From Callorhinus ursinus (Eukaryota; Chordata; Mammalia; Carnivora; Otariidae): a stretch of 64,000 bases of DNA. This document shows, one piece after another, positions 18,155 through 29,765 of the stretch. How positions within the stretch are numbered: the first letter of the stretch is position 1; every line of letters starts with the position of its first letter. Below the pieces are notes generated by a model. That model saw only the letters and a program-made list of their open reading frames with translations. It was not told the DNA's origin and made no database searches. A program made the position numbers and the translations under genes. The DNA lies in contig NW_020312859.1 of the NCBI RefSeq assembly GCF_003265705.1, forward strand, positions 1,544,901-1,608,900, read 5' to 3'.

Positions 18155-18201
18155 GTGTCTCTGTCAAATAAATAAATAAAATCTTAAAAAAAATAAAAAA
18201 T
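17982..18201 (+). repeat. Carnivore SINE
   Basis: Sense copy with a (CT)n expansion near 18120-18146 and A-rich tail. Duplication 'aaaaacgaaaca' (17970-17981) against 'aaaaccgaaaca' (18203-18214). Confidence 0.9.
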
Positions 18202-18224
18202 AAAAACCGAAACAACAAAGTGTA

Positions 18225-18345
18225 ATTCCTGAACATACAGCTTCAGCATCACCTGGGAGCTTGTTAGAAATGCAGAATCTTGGGCAGGGCCCCAGACCTA
18301 CTGAATCAGAATCTGGATCACCTGCACAGACCCCAGGTGATCCGT
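18225..18345 (+). mobile_element. MER5/Charlie-type DNA transposon scrap
   Basis: 'cttcagcatcacctgggagc', 'ttgttagaaatgcagaatct', 'tgaatcagaatctggatcac' are typical of this class. Confidence 0.5.
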
Positions 18346-18849
18346 AAGCACACCGAGGCTGGAAAGTTTACGGGCACCACAGGAGTGAGGCCTGGGGTCA
18401 CCTTGTTGGGTCAGAAACGTGACTTTGTCCTGACAGAACCATCCAACTCACAGGAGTCTGGAATGCATAGCAGATGATGATTCTGAACAAACGAATGAAC
18501 TTGACTTCCCAGGGCTATCAGAATGCCTAACTCACAAGTATGGACACATGAAAAGTTTGCTGGGGGTGGCCCCCTGATGGAAAAGGCAAGGTTCTCATCT
18601 CTCATTCCTAGTTAGCATTTATCGAGGCTCTGCTGTGTGCCAGGCTGAGTACTGGGCGTCAGGCAGGCAGGTGTATGGAATCAAAGGAGACGTGAGGTTT
18701 GGCCTGTAGGGGCTCACAAACCAGGAAGGAAGATCACAAAGACATGCGTTCGTGGGGGTACCCACCCACCCTTCTCTACTCCTCCTACTTCAGTTCTCAG
18801 AAGACATCACACTCTACCCCTGGAGTGCACTCTCCACCCCCCTCCACCC

Positions 18850-19200
18850 TGCCTCAAACCCTTCCCACACCTCCCCTCTCTGCCCTCCCGCTGTGCCTGG
18901 CTAAATCTTCATCTTTCAGATTTCAGCTGAGATATCATTTCTTCCAGGAAAAAACTGCTGACCACCCCAACCTGGGAAGTGGGGCTTTTCTGTGCTCTCA
19001 TGATTCCCCTCAACCCACCACTTCCCTTGCTGTGGCATTTTTCATAATTCAGAGTGAATTTCCTGTTTATTCATCTATCTCTCCTCACAGACTGAGATGG
19101 TTATGAAGAGAGGACCCTTATCTGCCGTGTTCATTACACTTGCAAGTATTTCTTAAGCATAGAAAAATAATAGTAATGTTATCTGCTTTTTTCTTAAATT
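18850..19200 (+). mobile_element. L2 LINE 3' fragment
   Basis: 'ctgagatatcatttcttcca', 'tgctgaccaccccaacctgg', 'gaatttcctgtttattcatc' and 'gaggacccttatctgccgtg' follow L2 3' order. Confidence 0.6.
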
Positions 19201-19204
19201 CATA

Positions 19205-19400
19205 CTATGTGCCAGGCACTGTCCTAATTATTTATATGTATTAACTCATTTAATCCTCACAACTACCCCAGTGAGTGGGTGCTGTTATTTTTCCCATTTC
19301 ACAGATGAAGAAATAGAGACACAGAGAAGTTAAGTAACTCACCCAAGGAAACACAGAGATTAAGTGGCAGAGTAGAGATTCAAACTCAGGCAGTCTGGCG
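19205..19400 (-). repeat. MIR element
   Basis: 'actatgtgccaggcactgtc', 'catttaatcctcacaactac', 'cccatttcacagatgaagaa' and 'gagattcaaactcaggcagt' give an antisense MIR. Confidence 0.65.
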
Positions 19401-20084
19401 CCAGAGTCTGCATATTGGAAGAGGGGGTGATTAATTCTTTGGAGGAGAAATCAGAAGTCAGGGAAGCCTTCAGGAACAACACCTGAGCCTGGTTTTGAAG
19501 AAAGGGTAGGGGTTTGCCATGTTGGAAAAGGCAGCGGGGGCGGGAGGGTGGCTTTTGCAGACTTGACAACCTCTAATTATCAATGCAACAGCCGTTTTCC
19601 TGAAGGGCAAATGGAAGGCAATGGATAGCACTCCAGATATTGGCCTATGAGGCTCAGACAGCGTGACTGTCTTAGCGTCCAGTTTCAGCCTGAGTCATGC
19701 ATGAGTGGGGCGAGGCAGGTTACACATGCCCTAGGGCTCTGGTCCTTCAGTCTCTGCGTGGGTGAGAGGTACCCTCCCCTCCCCTCTTGCCCCAAGATTC
19801 AAGGCTCACTCCTGAACTGTGCCCCCATTCCTTGCAGGGATTGGCTCACCACCTCAGAAGGAAGGTCCCAGCAGGCACACCTTCAGGCAGGTGCAGGCCC
19901 AGCACAGACCTGGAGCCTATGAGAAGAATTGAGGAGTCTCCCCAAAACCTCACGCAGGCTGGCCTCATCCTGACTTTATAAACTCTGGGAGTCTCCTCTG
20001 GTGCAGGAGTCTCCTGATTTTTTAAGCCCCAGAATACTTTTAGGAAACTGGATCCCAAGAAAACCCTAATACATAGGACAGATT
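19400..20084. other. Intergenic DNA, unassigned
   Basis: No recognised repeat beyond L2/MIR margins and no gene signature. Confidence 0.3.
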
Positions 20085-20100
20085 AAGAGGTGTTCTTCGG

Positions 20101-20273
20101 GGCACCTGGGTGGCTCAGATGGTTATAGGTCTGCCTTCGGCTCAGGTCATGATCCCAGGGTCCTGGGATCGAGAGCTGTGTCGGGCTCCCTGCTCCTTGG
20201 GAGCCTGCTTCTCCCTCTGCCTCTCTCTCTCTGTCTTTCATGAATAAATAAATAAAATCTTTAAAAAAAAAAA
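20101..20273 (+). repeat. Carnivore SINE, perfect 16-bp duplication
   Basis: Sense copy starting GGCACCTGGGTGGCTCAG with 'aagaggtgttcttcgg' at 20085-20100 and 20274-20289, identical. Likely one of the younger inserts. Confidence 0.93.
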
Positions 20274-20439
20274 AAGAGGTGTTCTTCGGCTCCCCACTTC
20301 ATTGACCCTGTCCGTGGGAGGGGCCCTGAGGCCTGACCTAGCCCAGCTACTTCTTTTTACTATTGGGAAAACTGAAGCCGGAGAAAGGAAGAGATTTGCC
20401 AAGAACACAGGACAAGTCAGGGCTAGCACCTAGACAGGA

Positions 20440-20860
20440 ACTTGGGCTTCCTTGTTGCAGGTTCTTGTCTCACAGAGTAGTAGAATGAATCTCATGGACA
20501 CAAAAGATGAAGTGAAAGTTTATTAAGTGAAGATGAGAATTGAAAGGAAAGAAAATAAACCTATAGAGCATGAGGGGTCCTAATGGGTTGCCATTGAGGG
20601 CAGTTACGGTCAGTCTGTTAAAGAAAACTGACTAGGGAACTTGGTAAATATCTTGTCTATAACATTTAGGATAAACAGGGTGGATTTGTAAATATTAAAA
20701 CATCCCATCTATATTTAGAACAAACAAGATGGATTTGTTATGTTCCCTTCTCTCTGGTTAATATCTCATCTATAACATTTCTAGCATCTGGGACTTCTGT
20801 GAGCCTGGTTAGTAGCCTGAGCCTAGGCAGGGCAGTCAGGGGCCTCCCACCTCTCCCTGC
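20440..20860. other. Possible LTR-like or other old repeat, unclassified
   Basis: The stretch contains internal near-repeats: 'tatcttgtctataacattta' (20649) and 'tatctcatctataacatttc' (20763), and 'aaacagggtggatttgtaaa' (20673) and 'aaacaagatggatttgttat' (20722). I cannot name the family. Confidence 0.35.
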
Positions 20861-21189
20861 CTATACCTTAAACCTTTCCTTACTCATCCTGAGTTGGACT
20901 AGCACTCTTCTCAAGCAACACCATCTCCCCTGTGCTCTCTGTCCTGGCAATTGGAACACTACTCTCTACCTTCATTCCTACCCTTCAGTCAGTCAGCCTT
21001 TACCAGGCTCCTTCTAAGTGTCAGGCACTGAGTTGGGCCCCTGACCTCCGTGGGTGACAGAGTGGTGTGTGTAAGACAAACACATTCACAGACATTGACA
21101 ATCCCCTCTGACAAAGCCACAGCAAAGACCATCTATCCCTTATTCTCAGGGCCTAGTACAAAGTAAGCGCTCAATAAATATGTGTGGAG

Positions 21190-21385
21190 GGCGCCTGGGT
21201 GGCTCAGTTGGCTAAGCGACTGCCTTCCGCTCAGGTCATGATCCTGGAGTCCCGGGATCGAGTCCCGCATCGGGCTCCCTGCTGAGCAGGGAGTCTGCTT
21301 CTCCCTCTGACCTTCCTCCCTCTCATGCTCTCTGTCTCTCATTCTCTCTTTCTCAAATAAATAAAATCTTAAAAATAAATAAATA
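21190..21385 (+). repeat. Carnivore SINE
   Basis: Sense copy; duplication 'aataaatatgtgtggag' at 21173-21189 and 21386-21402, identical, inserted beside an L2/MIR-like 'gcgctcaataaata'. Confidence 0.92.
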
Positions 21386-21639
21386 AATAAATATGTGTGG
21401 AGCACAGAGGAAAAAGTGATGTGGGGATGGTGGGCTGACAGGAGGGAGGGCCAAGTTAGACTTCAGAGCCCCTCCCTCTCCCTCTCTGACATCCCACCAC
21501 TCAGCACTTGCATGTTGTGACGTGATGGTGATGATGACAGGCTAAGGACAAGAAAACTCAGACCCAGACTCTGCCTGAGCTCCCAGCTTTGTGCGCTGGT
21601 TGGTCTAGACCCAGACTGTCTGACCCTAAGGCCATGGGG

Positions 21640-21795
21640 CCCATGTGCCTGTTTCAATTTAAATTAATTAAAATGAAATATGATGTAAAAATCAGTTCCC
21701 CAGTCTCACTAGCCACATTTCCAGTGCTCAAAAGCCGCATGTGGCCAGTGGTGATCACACCCAACAATACAGGTTAAAGAACATTGGCATCACCA
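21640..21795. mobile_element. MER5A-like DNA transposon remnant
   Basis: 'tcactagccacatttccagt', 'gctcaaaagccgcatgtggc' fit the MER5A core. A second copy lies at 40250-40380. Confidence 0.5.
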
Positions 21796-21912
21796 CAGAA
21801 AGTTCTTCAGGACTATGCTGCTACTCTAGGGCAGCGACTCGCAGATTATGAATTTCTGGACAAGTACATGTTCAAAAGTATTTGGGCAAGGACAAAAGAT
21901 TGCCAACTCTTT

Positions 21913-22018
21913 GGAGCACCTGGCTGGCTCAGTTGGTAGAGCATGCAAGTCTTGATCTCGGGGTTGTGAGCTCCAGCCCTATGTTGACAAGTGTAGAGAT
22001 TACTTAAAGAAAAAAAAA
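21913..22018 (+). repeat. Short ancestral-form carnivore tRNA SINE
   Basis: tRNA-like head 'ggctggctcagttggtagag' and 'cttgatctcggggttgtgag', followed by 'tgtagagattacttaaagaa' and an A tail, without the CT-rich middle. This is the short, older relative of the abundant SINE and keeps a clearer tRNA shape. Confidence 0.8.
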
Positions 22019-22194
22019 TTCTAACTCTTCATTTTGCCAGAAAAATTTAAATGCAGTAATAATGATTTAAAAAAAAAAGAACACGGATACTAGAAGTAAT
22101 ATGAAATCTTGCACTGGATCCTGGGCTTAAATAGCCTGCATTAAGATATATTTCATGGAATAATTGGAGAAATTTGCATTTAGATTGTATATTG

Positions 22195-22400
22195 GAGGGG
22201 CGCCTGGGTAGCTCAGTCAGTTAAGTGGCTGACTCTTGATTTTGGCTGAGGTCATGATCTCAGGGTCCTGGGATTGAGCCAGGAGTCTGGATGTGCTCTC
22301 AGCGGGGAGTCTGCTTGGGATTCTCTCTCCCTTTCCTCTCCCTCTGCCCCTCCCTCCGCTTTCTCTAAGATAAATAAATTTTCTTAAAAAATTTAAAAAA
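22195..22400 (+). repeat. Carnivore SINE
   Basis: Sense copy of the 'gactcttgattttggct' type, ending in a degenerate A-rich tail. It abuts the next SINE almost head to tail. Confidence 0.85.
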
Positions 22401-22409
22401 GAGTTTATA

Positions 22410-22600
22410 GGGACGTCTGGGTGGCTCAGTTGGTTAAGCGTCTGCCTTCGGCTCAGGTCATGATCCCAGAGTCTTGGGATCGAGTCCCGCATCGGGCTCC
22501 TTGCTCAGCAGGGAGTCTGCTTCTCCCTCTGCCTGCCACTGCCCCTGCTTGTGCTCTCTCTCTGACAAATAAATAAATAAAATCTTTAAAAATACATATT
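22410..22600 (+). repeat. Carnivore SINE
   Basis: Sense copy beginning GGGACGTCTGGGTGGCTCAG, inserted 10 bp behind the preceding SINE; tail AAATAAATAAATAAAATC. Confidence 0.88.
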
Positions 22601-23059
22601 TTTAAAAAAGATTTTATATTTGATAATTATACCATGGTTATGTAGAAGATAGCCTACATTCTTCGGAAATTGGGGTGGAGGCTTTAGGGGTGAAATATGA
22701 GGATGTCTGCAACTAACTCCCTTCCTTGTGGTTCAAGAAAAAATATTATATATCTTTATAGAAATATAAATATAAACATAAATGGACATAAATAGAAAAA
22801 GAGAGGAAGCAAATGTGTCAATATATTAACTGATGAATCTAACAAAAACAAAAAATAAATAATAAGACAAAGGGAAAAACAAACAAACAACTGGTGACTC
22901 CAGGTGGAGATTATAGGAGAGCTCACTGTACCCTTCCTGCAACGTTCCTGAAAGTTTGAGAATTTTTTGAAATACAAAGTTCAGGGGAAAATCAGAAGTC
23001 AAGTTTCCTCTGCTGCCGGGCAGAGCACAAGTTGTCTTGCCGGCTGGGGTGATTCCCAA

Positions 23060-23515
23060 GGTCTTGATGTGGGATGTCAGTTACATGATGTGTAGTGGGT
23101 TACATTGTACCTCTGCCTCACCCCAAAAAAGCAATATCCACCTGGAATCTGTGAATGTGACTGTATGTGGGAAAAGGGTTTTTGCAGATGTTGTTAAGGA
23201 TTTTGAGATGAGGTCGTTCTGGATTAGGGTGCGCCCACAATCCAAGGACTAGTGTCCTTCTAAGAAGAGAAAGGTAGAGATTTGCCCAGAGACACAGAGA
23301 GGAGGCCATGTGAAGAGGTGGCTACAAGCCAAGGAACTGGAACCACCAGGGGCTGGAAAGGAAGGATTCTCCCCCAGAGCCTTCAGAGGGAGCATGACCC
23401 AGCTGACACCTAGATTTTAGACTTCCAGCCTCCAAAACTAAGAAGTAAATTTCTGTCCTTTTAAGCCACCAGGTTTGTGGTCATTTGTCTTGGTAACCCC
23501 AGGACACGCTAACAT
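23060..23515 (+). mobile_element. MaLR-type (MLT1-like) LTR, solitary
   Basis: 'gcagatgttgttaaggattt', 'gaggtcgttctggattaggg', 'agacacagagaggaggccat', 'gacttccagcctccaaaact' and 'ttaagccaccaggtttgtgg' follow the MLT1 LTR in the sense direction, opposite to the copy at 17262-17640. Nothing coding remains. Confidence 0.7.
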
Positions 23516-23610
23516 GGGTGTGTTCACTTAAGGAAAATTCATCAAGCTGTACACTTAAGATTTGTATGCATGTCTCTACGTGTGTTACACTCCTTCAAAA
23601 ATGTGCTTAA

Positions 23611-23791
23611 GGGGCGCCTGGGTGGCTCAGTTGGTTAAGTGTCTGCCTTCAGCTCAGGTCATGATCTCGGGGTCTGGGGATCGAGCCCCGCATTGGACTC
23701 CTTGCTCAGCAGAGACTCTGCTTCTTCCTCTGTCCCTCAACCCTCTCTCACTCTCTCTCTCAAATAAATAAATGATAAATAAAATCTTTTT
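23611..23791 (+). repeat. Carnivore SINE
   Basis: Sense copy; duplication 'aaaaatgtgcttaa' (23597-23610) against 'aaaaatatacttaa' (23792-23805). Confidence 0.9.
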
Positions 23792-24079
23792 AAAAATATA
23801 CTTAAAATAAATAAATAAGAAATGACTATCTACTATCAGCATTCAGTTTTTTAAAAATCTTAAAAGAAAAAGTTTTGTAAGGACATTATCTCAAAATAAA
23901 AGATGGGCCCTTAAAATGAAATTTAACATTATGACACTATTTCCCTTCATTTTGCTAAGAATTCGCAAACATATCTCATCATAGATAAGCACCAACTACA
24001 GATGGACTGCATCAGAATCACCAGGGAAGCTTTAAAAAATCCAGAATCCCAGACAGAGAGGTCACGAAGAAGGATAAGG

Positions 24080-25640
24080 AGTCCAGAAATAGACTTGAAT
24101 ACATGTGGGAATTTAGTATATGCTAAAGGTGGCATTTCAAATTAGTGGGGGAAGACAGATTATTCAATATGGTGTTGGTTCAACTGGCTAGCCACTTGGA
24201 AAAAAATAAAGCTGTATCTCTACCTCATTCCAATTTACCAAAATAAATTCCAGATGGATGAAAATGTTAATTAAGGGGGGAAAAAAAACACCACCCTAAA
24301 AGGACTACAAGAAAATGTGAGACATTTTCCTTTTATAATCTAGAGGTAGGAATTGCCTTTAACCAACATTTACTGAATACTTATTCTCTAACTTTGTGCT
24401 TGGTGCTAGAAATGGGAACAAGGGTGATTGCCCTCCAGGAACTCATACTACCAAGGGTGATCTAAAACACTGGTTCCCAGGTTGTAAGATTTCACTAACC
24501 ATTAATAATAATGTTTTAAATTCTTTGCTTTTTAATAATCTGAGAGTGAGGAAAGCATTTCTATGCTCTATTCAAATCACAAAGTTGTTGTGAAAAAAGA
24601 TTAATAAATTTTACTACATAAAAACAAATGGCCAAAAAAAGCAAAAAAAATAACAAAAACAAATGGTCCTGATGGACAGGGGAATGAAGATTGATTGCTT
24701 AATGGGTATGAGGTTTTCTTTGGGGGTGATAAAAATATGTTGGAACTAGATAGAGGTGGTGGTTACATAACATTACGAAAGTACTAAATAGTACTAACTT
24801 GTAAATTTTAAAATGATGAATTTTATGTTATGTGAATTTCACTTCAATTAAAAAAATAGGAATGCAAGTTTTTGGGGTTTTTTAAAGATTTTATTTATTT
24901 ATCTGACAGAGAGACACAGCGAGAGAGGGAACACAAGCAGGGGAAGTGGGAAAGGGAGAAGCAGGCTTCCCGCCTAGCAGGGAGCCCGATGTGAGGCTCG
25001 ATCCCAGGACCCCCGGATCATGACCTGAGCCGAAGGCAGACGCTTAAAGACTGAGCCACCCAGGCGCCCCAGGAATGCAATTTTTAAAGTCAACTTTAAA
25101 AACTCCAAATGGTGGAAGTGGGGGGGACTCCCAATGCCTTGCTGGGGAAAAACTTGGTAACACAAAGGGGAGACAAAAAATTCATTTCCCTAATATACAA
25201 AGAGTTCTTAAAAATCAATAAGACAAAGATAAACTATCCAGTGTTGGTGAGGGCCTGGAATAACAGACAACCTCCTATATCATCAATAAGAATGTAAATT
25301 GGTGTGAACTTTTGGGAATATAATTTTGAAATCCTGTAATTTAAATGGACATAACTTTTGACCCAGCAATTTCACTGCTGAGATTTTTCTACTTACAAAT
25401 ACACTTACACAAGAGTTCATGGTGTTATTCTTGCAACTCAAGAAGACATACAGGTTCAAAGGTGTTTTTTGCTGCACTGTTTATAATGGCAAACAAATAA
25501 ATGTAAGTGTCCATCAATAGAGAACTGGTTAAATATGGTACATCCCCTGGGCATTGGATCCTATCCAGTCATTAAAAAGAACGAGATGTAACTACATGTA
25601 CTTGTGGAAAATTATCCAAGACAAGAACTATTAAGTGTGT
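24080..25640 (+). mobile_element. Old LINE-1 ORF2 fragments, broken by a SINE
   Basis: Phrases from the L1 reverse-transcriptase ORF are seen in order: 'attattcaatatggtgttgg', 'aaataaattccagatggatg', 'gaatgtaaattggtgtgaac', 'cccagcaatttcactgctga', 'tataatggcaaacaaataaa' and 'ccatcaatagagaactggtt'. Many stops and gaps are present, so it is dead. The SINE at 24874-25070 interrupts it. Confidence 0.65.
24874..25070 (-). repeat. Carnivore SINE inside old L1
   Basis: Antisense copy; duplication 'aggaatgcaagttttt' (24858-24873) against 'aggaatgcaattttt' (25071-25085). Confidence 0.9.
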
Positions 25641-25703
25641 GTTGGGTTGTGGAGGGAGCATTGTCAGCAGCAGTTAGCATTATATATCCAGTGTGTGCAG
25701 ATT

Positions 25704-25895
25704 CTTTTTTTTTTTTTTAAGATTTATTTATTTGAGAGAGGGAGAGTTGGGGGAGAAAGCAGAGGGAGGGGGAGACAAGCAGATTCCATACTGAGCTCAG
25801 AGTCTGACGCAGGGCTCAATCCCAGGAGCCCGAGATCATGAACTGAGCTGAAATCAAGAGTCAAACACTCAGACAACCGAGCCACCCACACGCCC
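25704..25895 (-). repeat. Carnivore SINE, diverged
   Basis: Antisense copy; duplication 'ccagtgtgtgcagatt' (25688-25703) against 'ccagtctgtgtagac' (25896-25910). Confidence 0.85.
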
Positions 25896-26045
25896 CCAGT
25901 CTGTGTAGACTTTTAAAACATTTCTGGATAGTACACAAGGCCTTGATAACAGGGGTCACCTCTAGGAAGTCCCCTTTAACATTGAGGGACAGGGAGAGAG
26001 ATTTTTACCTTAATTGTATATCTTTTTGTACTTCTTGAATTTTTA

Positions 26046-26246
26046 TCTCTTTTTAAAAAAGATTTTATTTATTTATTTATTTATTTATTATTAATTAATT
26101 TATTTATTTATCAGAGAGAGAGAAAACACAAGCAGTGGGAGCGGCAGGCAGAGGGAGAAGCAGGTTCAGGGCTCGATCCCAGAACCCTGGGATCATGACC
26201 TGAGCTGAAGGCAGACGCCCAACTGACTGACCCACCCAGGCATCCC
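26046..26246 (-). repeat. Carnivore SINE with expanded tail
   Basis: Antisense copy; tail expanded to (TTTA)n with a TTAATTAA break near 26090-26100. Duplication 'tacttcttgaattttta' (26029-26045) against 'tacttcttaaattttta' (26247-26263). Confidence 0.88.
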
Positions 26247-26319
26247 TACTTCTTAAATTTTTAAACTATGAACGTATGTTGCTTTTTTATATATTACTTT
26301 TTAAGGTTAATTTTAATTT

Positions 26320-26466
26320 TAATTTTTTTAAAGGATTTTATTTATTTGACAGACAGAAAGAGAGAGAGGGAGAAGCAGGCTCCCCACTGAGCAGGGACTT
26401 GTAGACCCTGGGATCATGACCTGAGCCGAAGGCAGACGCTTAACAACTGAGCCACCAGGCTCCCCG
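26320..26466 (-). repeat. Carnivore SINE, shortened
   Basis: Antisense copy of about 140 nt with internal loss; 'aaggttaatttt' repeats on both flanks (26303-26314 and 26468-26479). Confidence 0.82.
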
Positions 26467-26679
26467 CAAGGTTAATTTTTAAATTGTGAAATAGCTTAGG
26501 CATAGGAAAAGAATAGATAATAATGAAGCAAACTCAGGTTCTCACCGCCCAGATTAAGTAATTTAACATGACAGACACAGTTCGAAGATCCCTGCGCCTC
26601 ATTCTATGGCTCCACCCCTTCCTCTCTCCCTAAAGGTAACACCGTTTTGAATTTGGTGTTATCAGATGGGCATGGTTTT

Positions 26680-26900
26680 GTGGTTTTTTGTTTTGGTTTG
26701 GTTTTTTTTAGATTTTTTATTTATTTATTTGACAGAGAGAAAGTGAGAGACCACAAGCGGGGAGAAAGGCAGGCAGAGGAAGAGGGAGAAGCAGGTTTCC
26801 CGCTGAACACGGAGCCCAAAGCAGGGTTTGATCCCAGGACCCTGGGATCATGACCTGACCGGAAGGCAGACGCCGAACCGACTGAGCCACCAAGGCGCCC
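26680..26900 (-). repeat. Carnivore SINE
   Basis: Antisense copy; 'gatgggcatggtttt' before and 'gataggcatgtttt' after (26902-26915). Confidence 0.87.
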
Positions 26901-26959
26901 TGATAGGCATGTTTTCATTCCTATGCCTTAAAATTCTTTTTAAAATTTCTATATCTATC

Positions 26960-27161
26960 GGGGCACCTGTGTGGCTCAGTCATTAAGCATCAGCCTTCAG
27001 CTCCGGTCATGATCCCAGAGTCCTGGGATCAAGCCCCACATTGGGCTCCCTGCTCGGCGGGAGGCCTGCTTCTCCCTCTCCCACTCCCCCTGCTTGAGTT
27101 CCCTCTCTCGCTGTGTCTCTCTCTGTCAAATAAATAAAAAATAAAAAATAAAAACTTAAAT
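26960..27161 (+). repeat. Carnivore SINE, perfect 18-bp duplication
   Basis: Sense copy with 'aaaatttctatatctatc' at 26942-26959 and 27162-27179, identical. Only about 60 bp from the antisense copy ending at 26900, so the pair forms an inverted repeat. Confidence 0.93.
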
Positions 27162-27239
27162 AAAATTTCTATATCTATCAATAAAAAACATTATTTTGCA
27201 TGTTTTATCCTTTATAGAAACAGTGTTAATTTTTACAGT

Positions 27240-28330
27240 AGAGCTCTTAGACCCTGGCAAGTCAGGCCTTGGATCCAGAGCTTTAGAGAGGTCTCCCTCT
27301 GGCCCTTCTCTGTCTGTGCCCCTTTCCACGGGGCAAGGAGTCTAAGGGAATGTGCACGTGCAGTGCCTGTGAGCTTCTTAAGAGACCACACTCAGGGTGA
27401 GCAAGTCCCCAGGACTCCCAGTTCAGATAGCCTCCAGTGCTATCCAGCAGCACCTATGCAGGTCTTTCTCCAGGGTCCATCCTCCTGAAGATGGGCCATC
27501 TGCCTGAATGTGCACCTGAATGATCAGTTGGGTGGCCAAGGGTCTACAGTTTGCGAAGGGGCCGGATGGGGAGTAAATGGAGTGGAACCTGGGGGCGGAG
27601 CACACAAATGGGGTGGGGAGGGGGGGATGAGGTGAGAGGCAGATGGGGGTGGGCCTCTGTATTCTTGCCCAGGGCTCCCCTCCCCCGCCCTGCATATACA
27701 CACACATTAAATTCTGTGCATTTAACAACTCGCTTTTCCACTCAACATAACGTTTTCGGGCATGATTGATTTTCACGCCTATATAGTATTTCTTCAACGT
27801 TTTAAAAGTTTCAGATCCCTGGCCCGTCACCCAGAAGATTCTGACGTGGGGGAGGGGCCAGATGGCTTCTGCATCTTTCGGAAGCTCTGTGCGATGAAGC
27901 TGGGCAACCCCGTTTGGGAACCATGGGAGATAAGCCCCTCTTGGCATGTCCCTGGTTTTGTACAAGCTAATATTGTCACTTTCCGCTGCCCCTCCACGGG
28001 GTCCTCAAGGTCGACCTGGACCGGCCACGCGAGGCCACCGGCCCAGCGGCCTGGTTCCGGTTTTAGGGACTAGCGGAGGCAGCGGGCGCCCCCTGCTGGA
28101 GACAATCGCGAGCTGAGCAGATGGGTCCTTGCGCGCCTCCACTCCGCCACGCTCACCCAGGCTTTCCCCTGTGCATTTAGGGTACTCCACGTGGACACAA
28201 ATAATTGCCATCTGCTCTGCCTTCGTAAGACGTCCACGCGGAACACAGACATCCTGAGAGCTTTCTTTTATGGAGCCTTTATTAGGAATGAAGGAGTGCC
28301 CTGGTGGAGGATTTGTGGGCTCAGGTCCTG
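27240..28330. other. Unique intergenic segment, partly GC-rich
   Basis: No exon is evident although several short frames exist. From about 27990 to 28110 GC content rises and a CTCF-type motif is present, suggesting a regulatory element. Confidence 0.4.
28085..28099 (-). promoter_or_regulatory. CTCF-type motif between MMP9 and ZNF335
   Basis: Minus-strand CCAGCAGGGGGCGCC matches all 15 positions of the core CCASYAGRKGGCRSY. It faces the plus-strand motif at 3299-3313. Occupancy is inferred. Confidence 0.55.
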
Positions 28331-28756
28331 GTCAGTCCTCTGATCACTGTGTGACCTACAGCAAGTCATTGAACCCCTGGATAACTCAGTTCCTCATGAA
28401 TGAAATATGGGGCGGCAATGTCACCGATCTCACAAGACTGCTTTGAGGATTAGAGTTTAAAGTGGTGCCTGGTGTGTGGCAAGGATCAGTCACTATGAGA
28501 TGCCAGACCCAGGGCTAATGATTACTCACAGTGACAGAGAGCTTACTGGTGTCAGCCGCTGTTCTATGTTCTTTCTGTTGATTATATCATTTAACCACCA
28601 CAACTCCATGAAGTGAGTAGGCTTCTATTCTTCTCCAGCTTACAGAGGAGGAAAGTGAGGTACAGAGAACCAAGCTACTTGGCAGAGGCTCACAGTAGGT
28701 CAGGGGTGAAGCATGATTTGAACCCAGGCAACTGTACTCCAGAGCCCATACTTTAA
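28325..28756. repeat. MIR copies
   Basis: Sense copy at 28325-28520 ('cactgtgtgacctacagcaa', 'gtttaaagtggtgcctggtg') and antisense copy at 28530-28756 ('tacagaggaggaaagtgagg', 'tttgaacccaggcaactgta'). Confidence 0.6.
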
Positions 28757-28961
28757 AGTTTTTTTCTTTTAAGATTTCTTTATTTATTTTAGAGAGAGAG
28801 AGTGAGTGGGATGAGGAGCAGAGGGAGAGAAAGAATTCTCAAGCAGGCTCCTGCTGAGAGCAGAGATCCCAATGCAGGGCTCGATCTCGGGACCCCAAGA
28901 TCATGACCTGAGCCAAAAACGAGAATCGGATGCTCAACGGACTGAGCCACCCAGGCGCCCC
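28757..28961 (-). repeat. Carnivore SINE
   Basis: Antisense copy; duplication 'agagcccatactttaa' (28741-28756) against 'agagcccataattttaa' (28963-28979), splitting MIR/L2-like DNA. Confidence 0.88.
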
Positions 28962-28979
28962 GAGAGCCCATAATTTTAA

Positions 28980-29270
28980 TCACTACATCCTCATGGCAAT
29001 CTGGTGAGGCATGTACTATGCCCATTATACAGCTGGGGACACTGAGGCTCAGAGAGGTGAAGCGACTTGCCTCAGATCACACAACTAATTAGTGCTGGAG
29101 CCCTGGCCTGGACTCGCCCCGGTTCTGTCTCTTTGCATTGTCTCATGTAACTCCATGACAACCCAGAAGGCAAGGTGACCCTGTGTGACAAGTGAGGACC
29201 CTGAACGGAGATGACTGAGGGACTTGCTCAAGGTCACAGAACCAGTTAGTAGGGAGCTTTCTCTGTTGGG
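28980..29270 (-). repeat. MIR copies
   Basis: 'tatacagctggggacactga', 'agcgacttgcctcagatcac' and 'ctcaaggtcacagaaccagt' indicate two antisense MIR fragments. Confidence 0.55.
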
Positions 29271-29544
29271 GGCGGGGCCCGCGGACATTCTGTCTGGGGC
29301 CCAGCACCTCCACGGCGCCCTGCTGCTGCCCCGGCCATCCTTTGCCTGTGTGATCACAGCTCCAGGTCCCAGGCGCCGGAGCTGAGCACCACTTGCTTCC
29401 AGCCCAGCCTGGGCACAGCTGTCAAAATCGTGCTCTCAAGCTGTCACTCAGCCCGAGCCTGGCCTCCGCATTGGTTGCTGGGGCTTCCTGTATGGCTTGA
29501 GGCTCAGATTCCATTCCCCTGCCCTCTGGGAGGCAGCTGGTACC

Positions 29545-29765
29545 ATGGAAGGAGTGGGCGTTCGGAACCAAACATTCGAGGGTTCAAATCTAGCTGGGCC
29601 CCTTCATTTCTGCACAACCTTGGGCGAGTTTTCTCTTGTCCCTGAACTGCCATTTCATCCCCTGTAAAATGGGGTAAGGATGGGCACTTTGCAGGCCCCT
29701 GAGAGGATGAAATGCAATCCGGTATGTACAGCATCTGGTACATAGTAGGTGCTCAATAAACGTTA
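29545..29765 (+). repeat. MIR element
   Basis: 'cattcgagggttcaaatcta', 'cttgggcgagttttctcttg', 'tttcatcccctgtaaaatgg' and 'tagtaggtgctcaataaacg' give a nearly full sense MIR. Confidence 0.7.
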
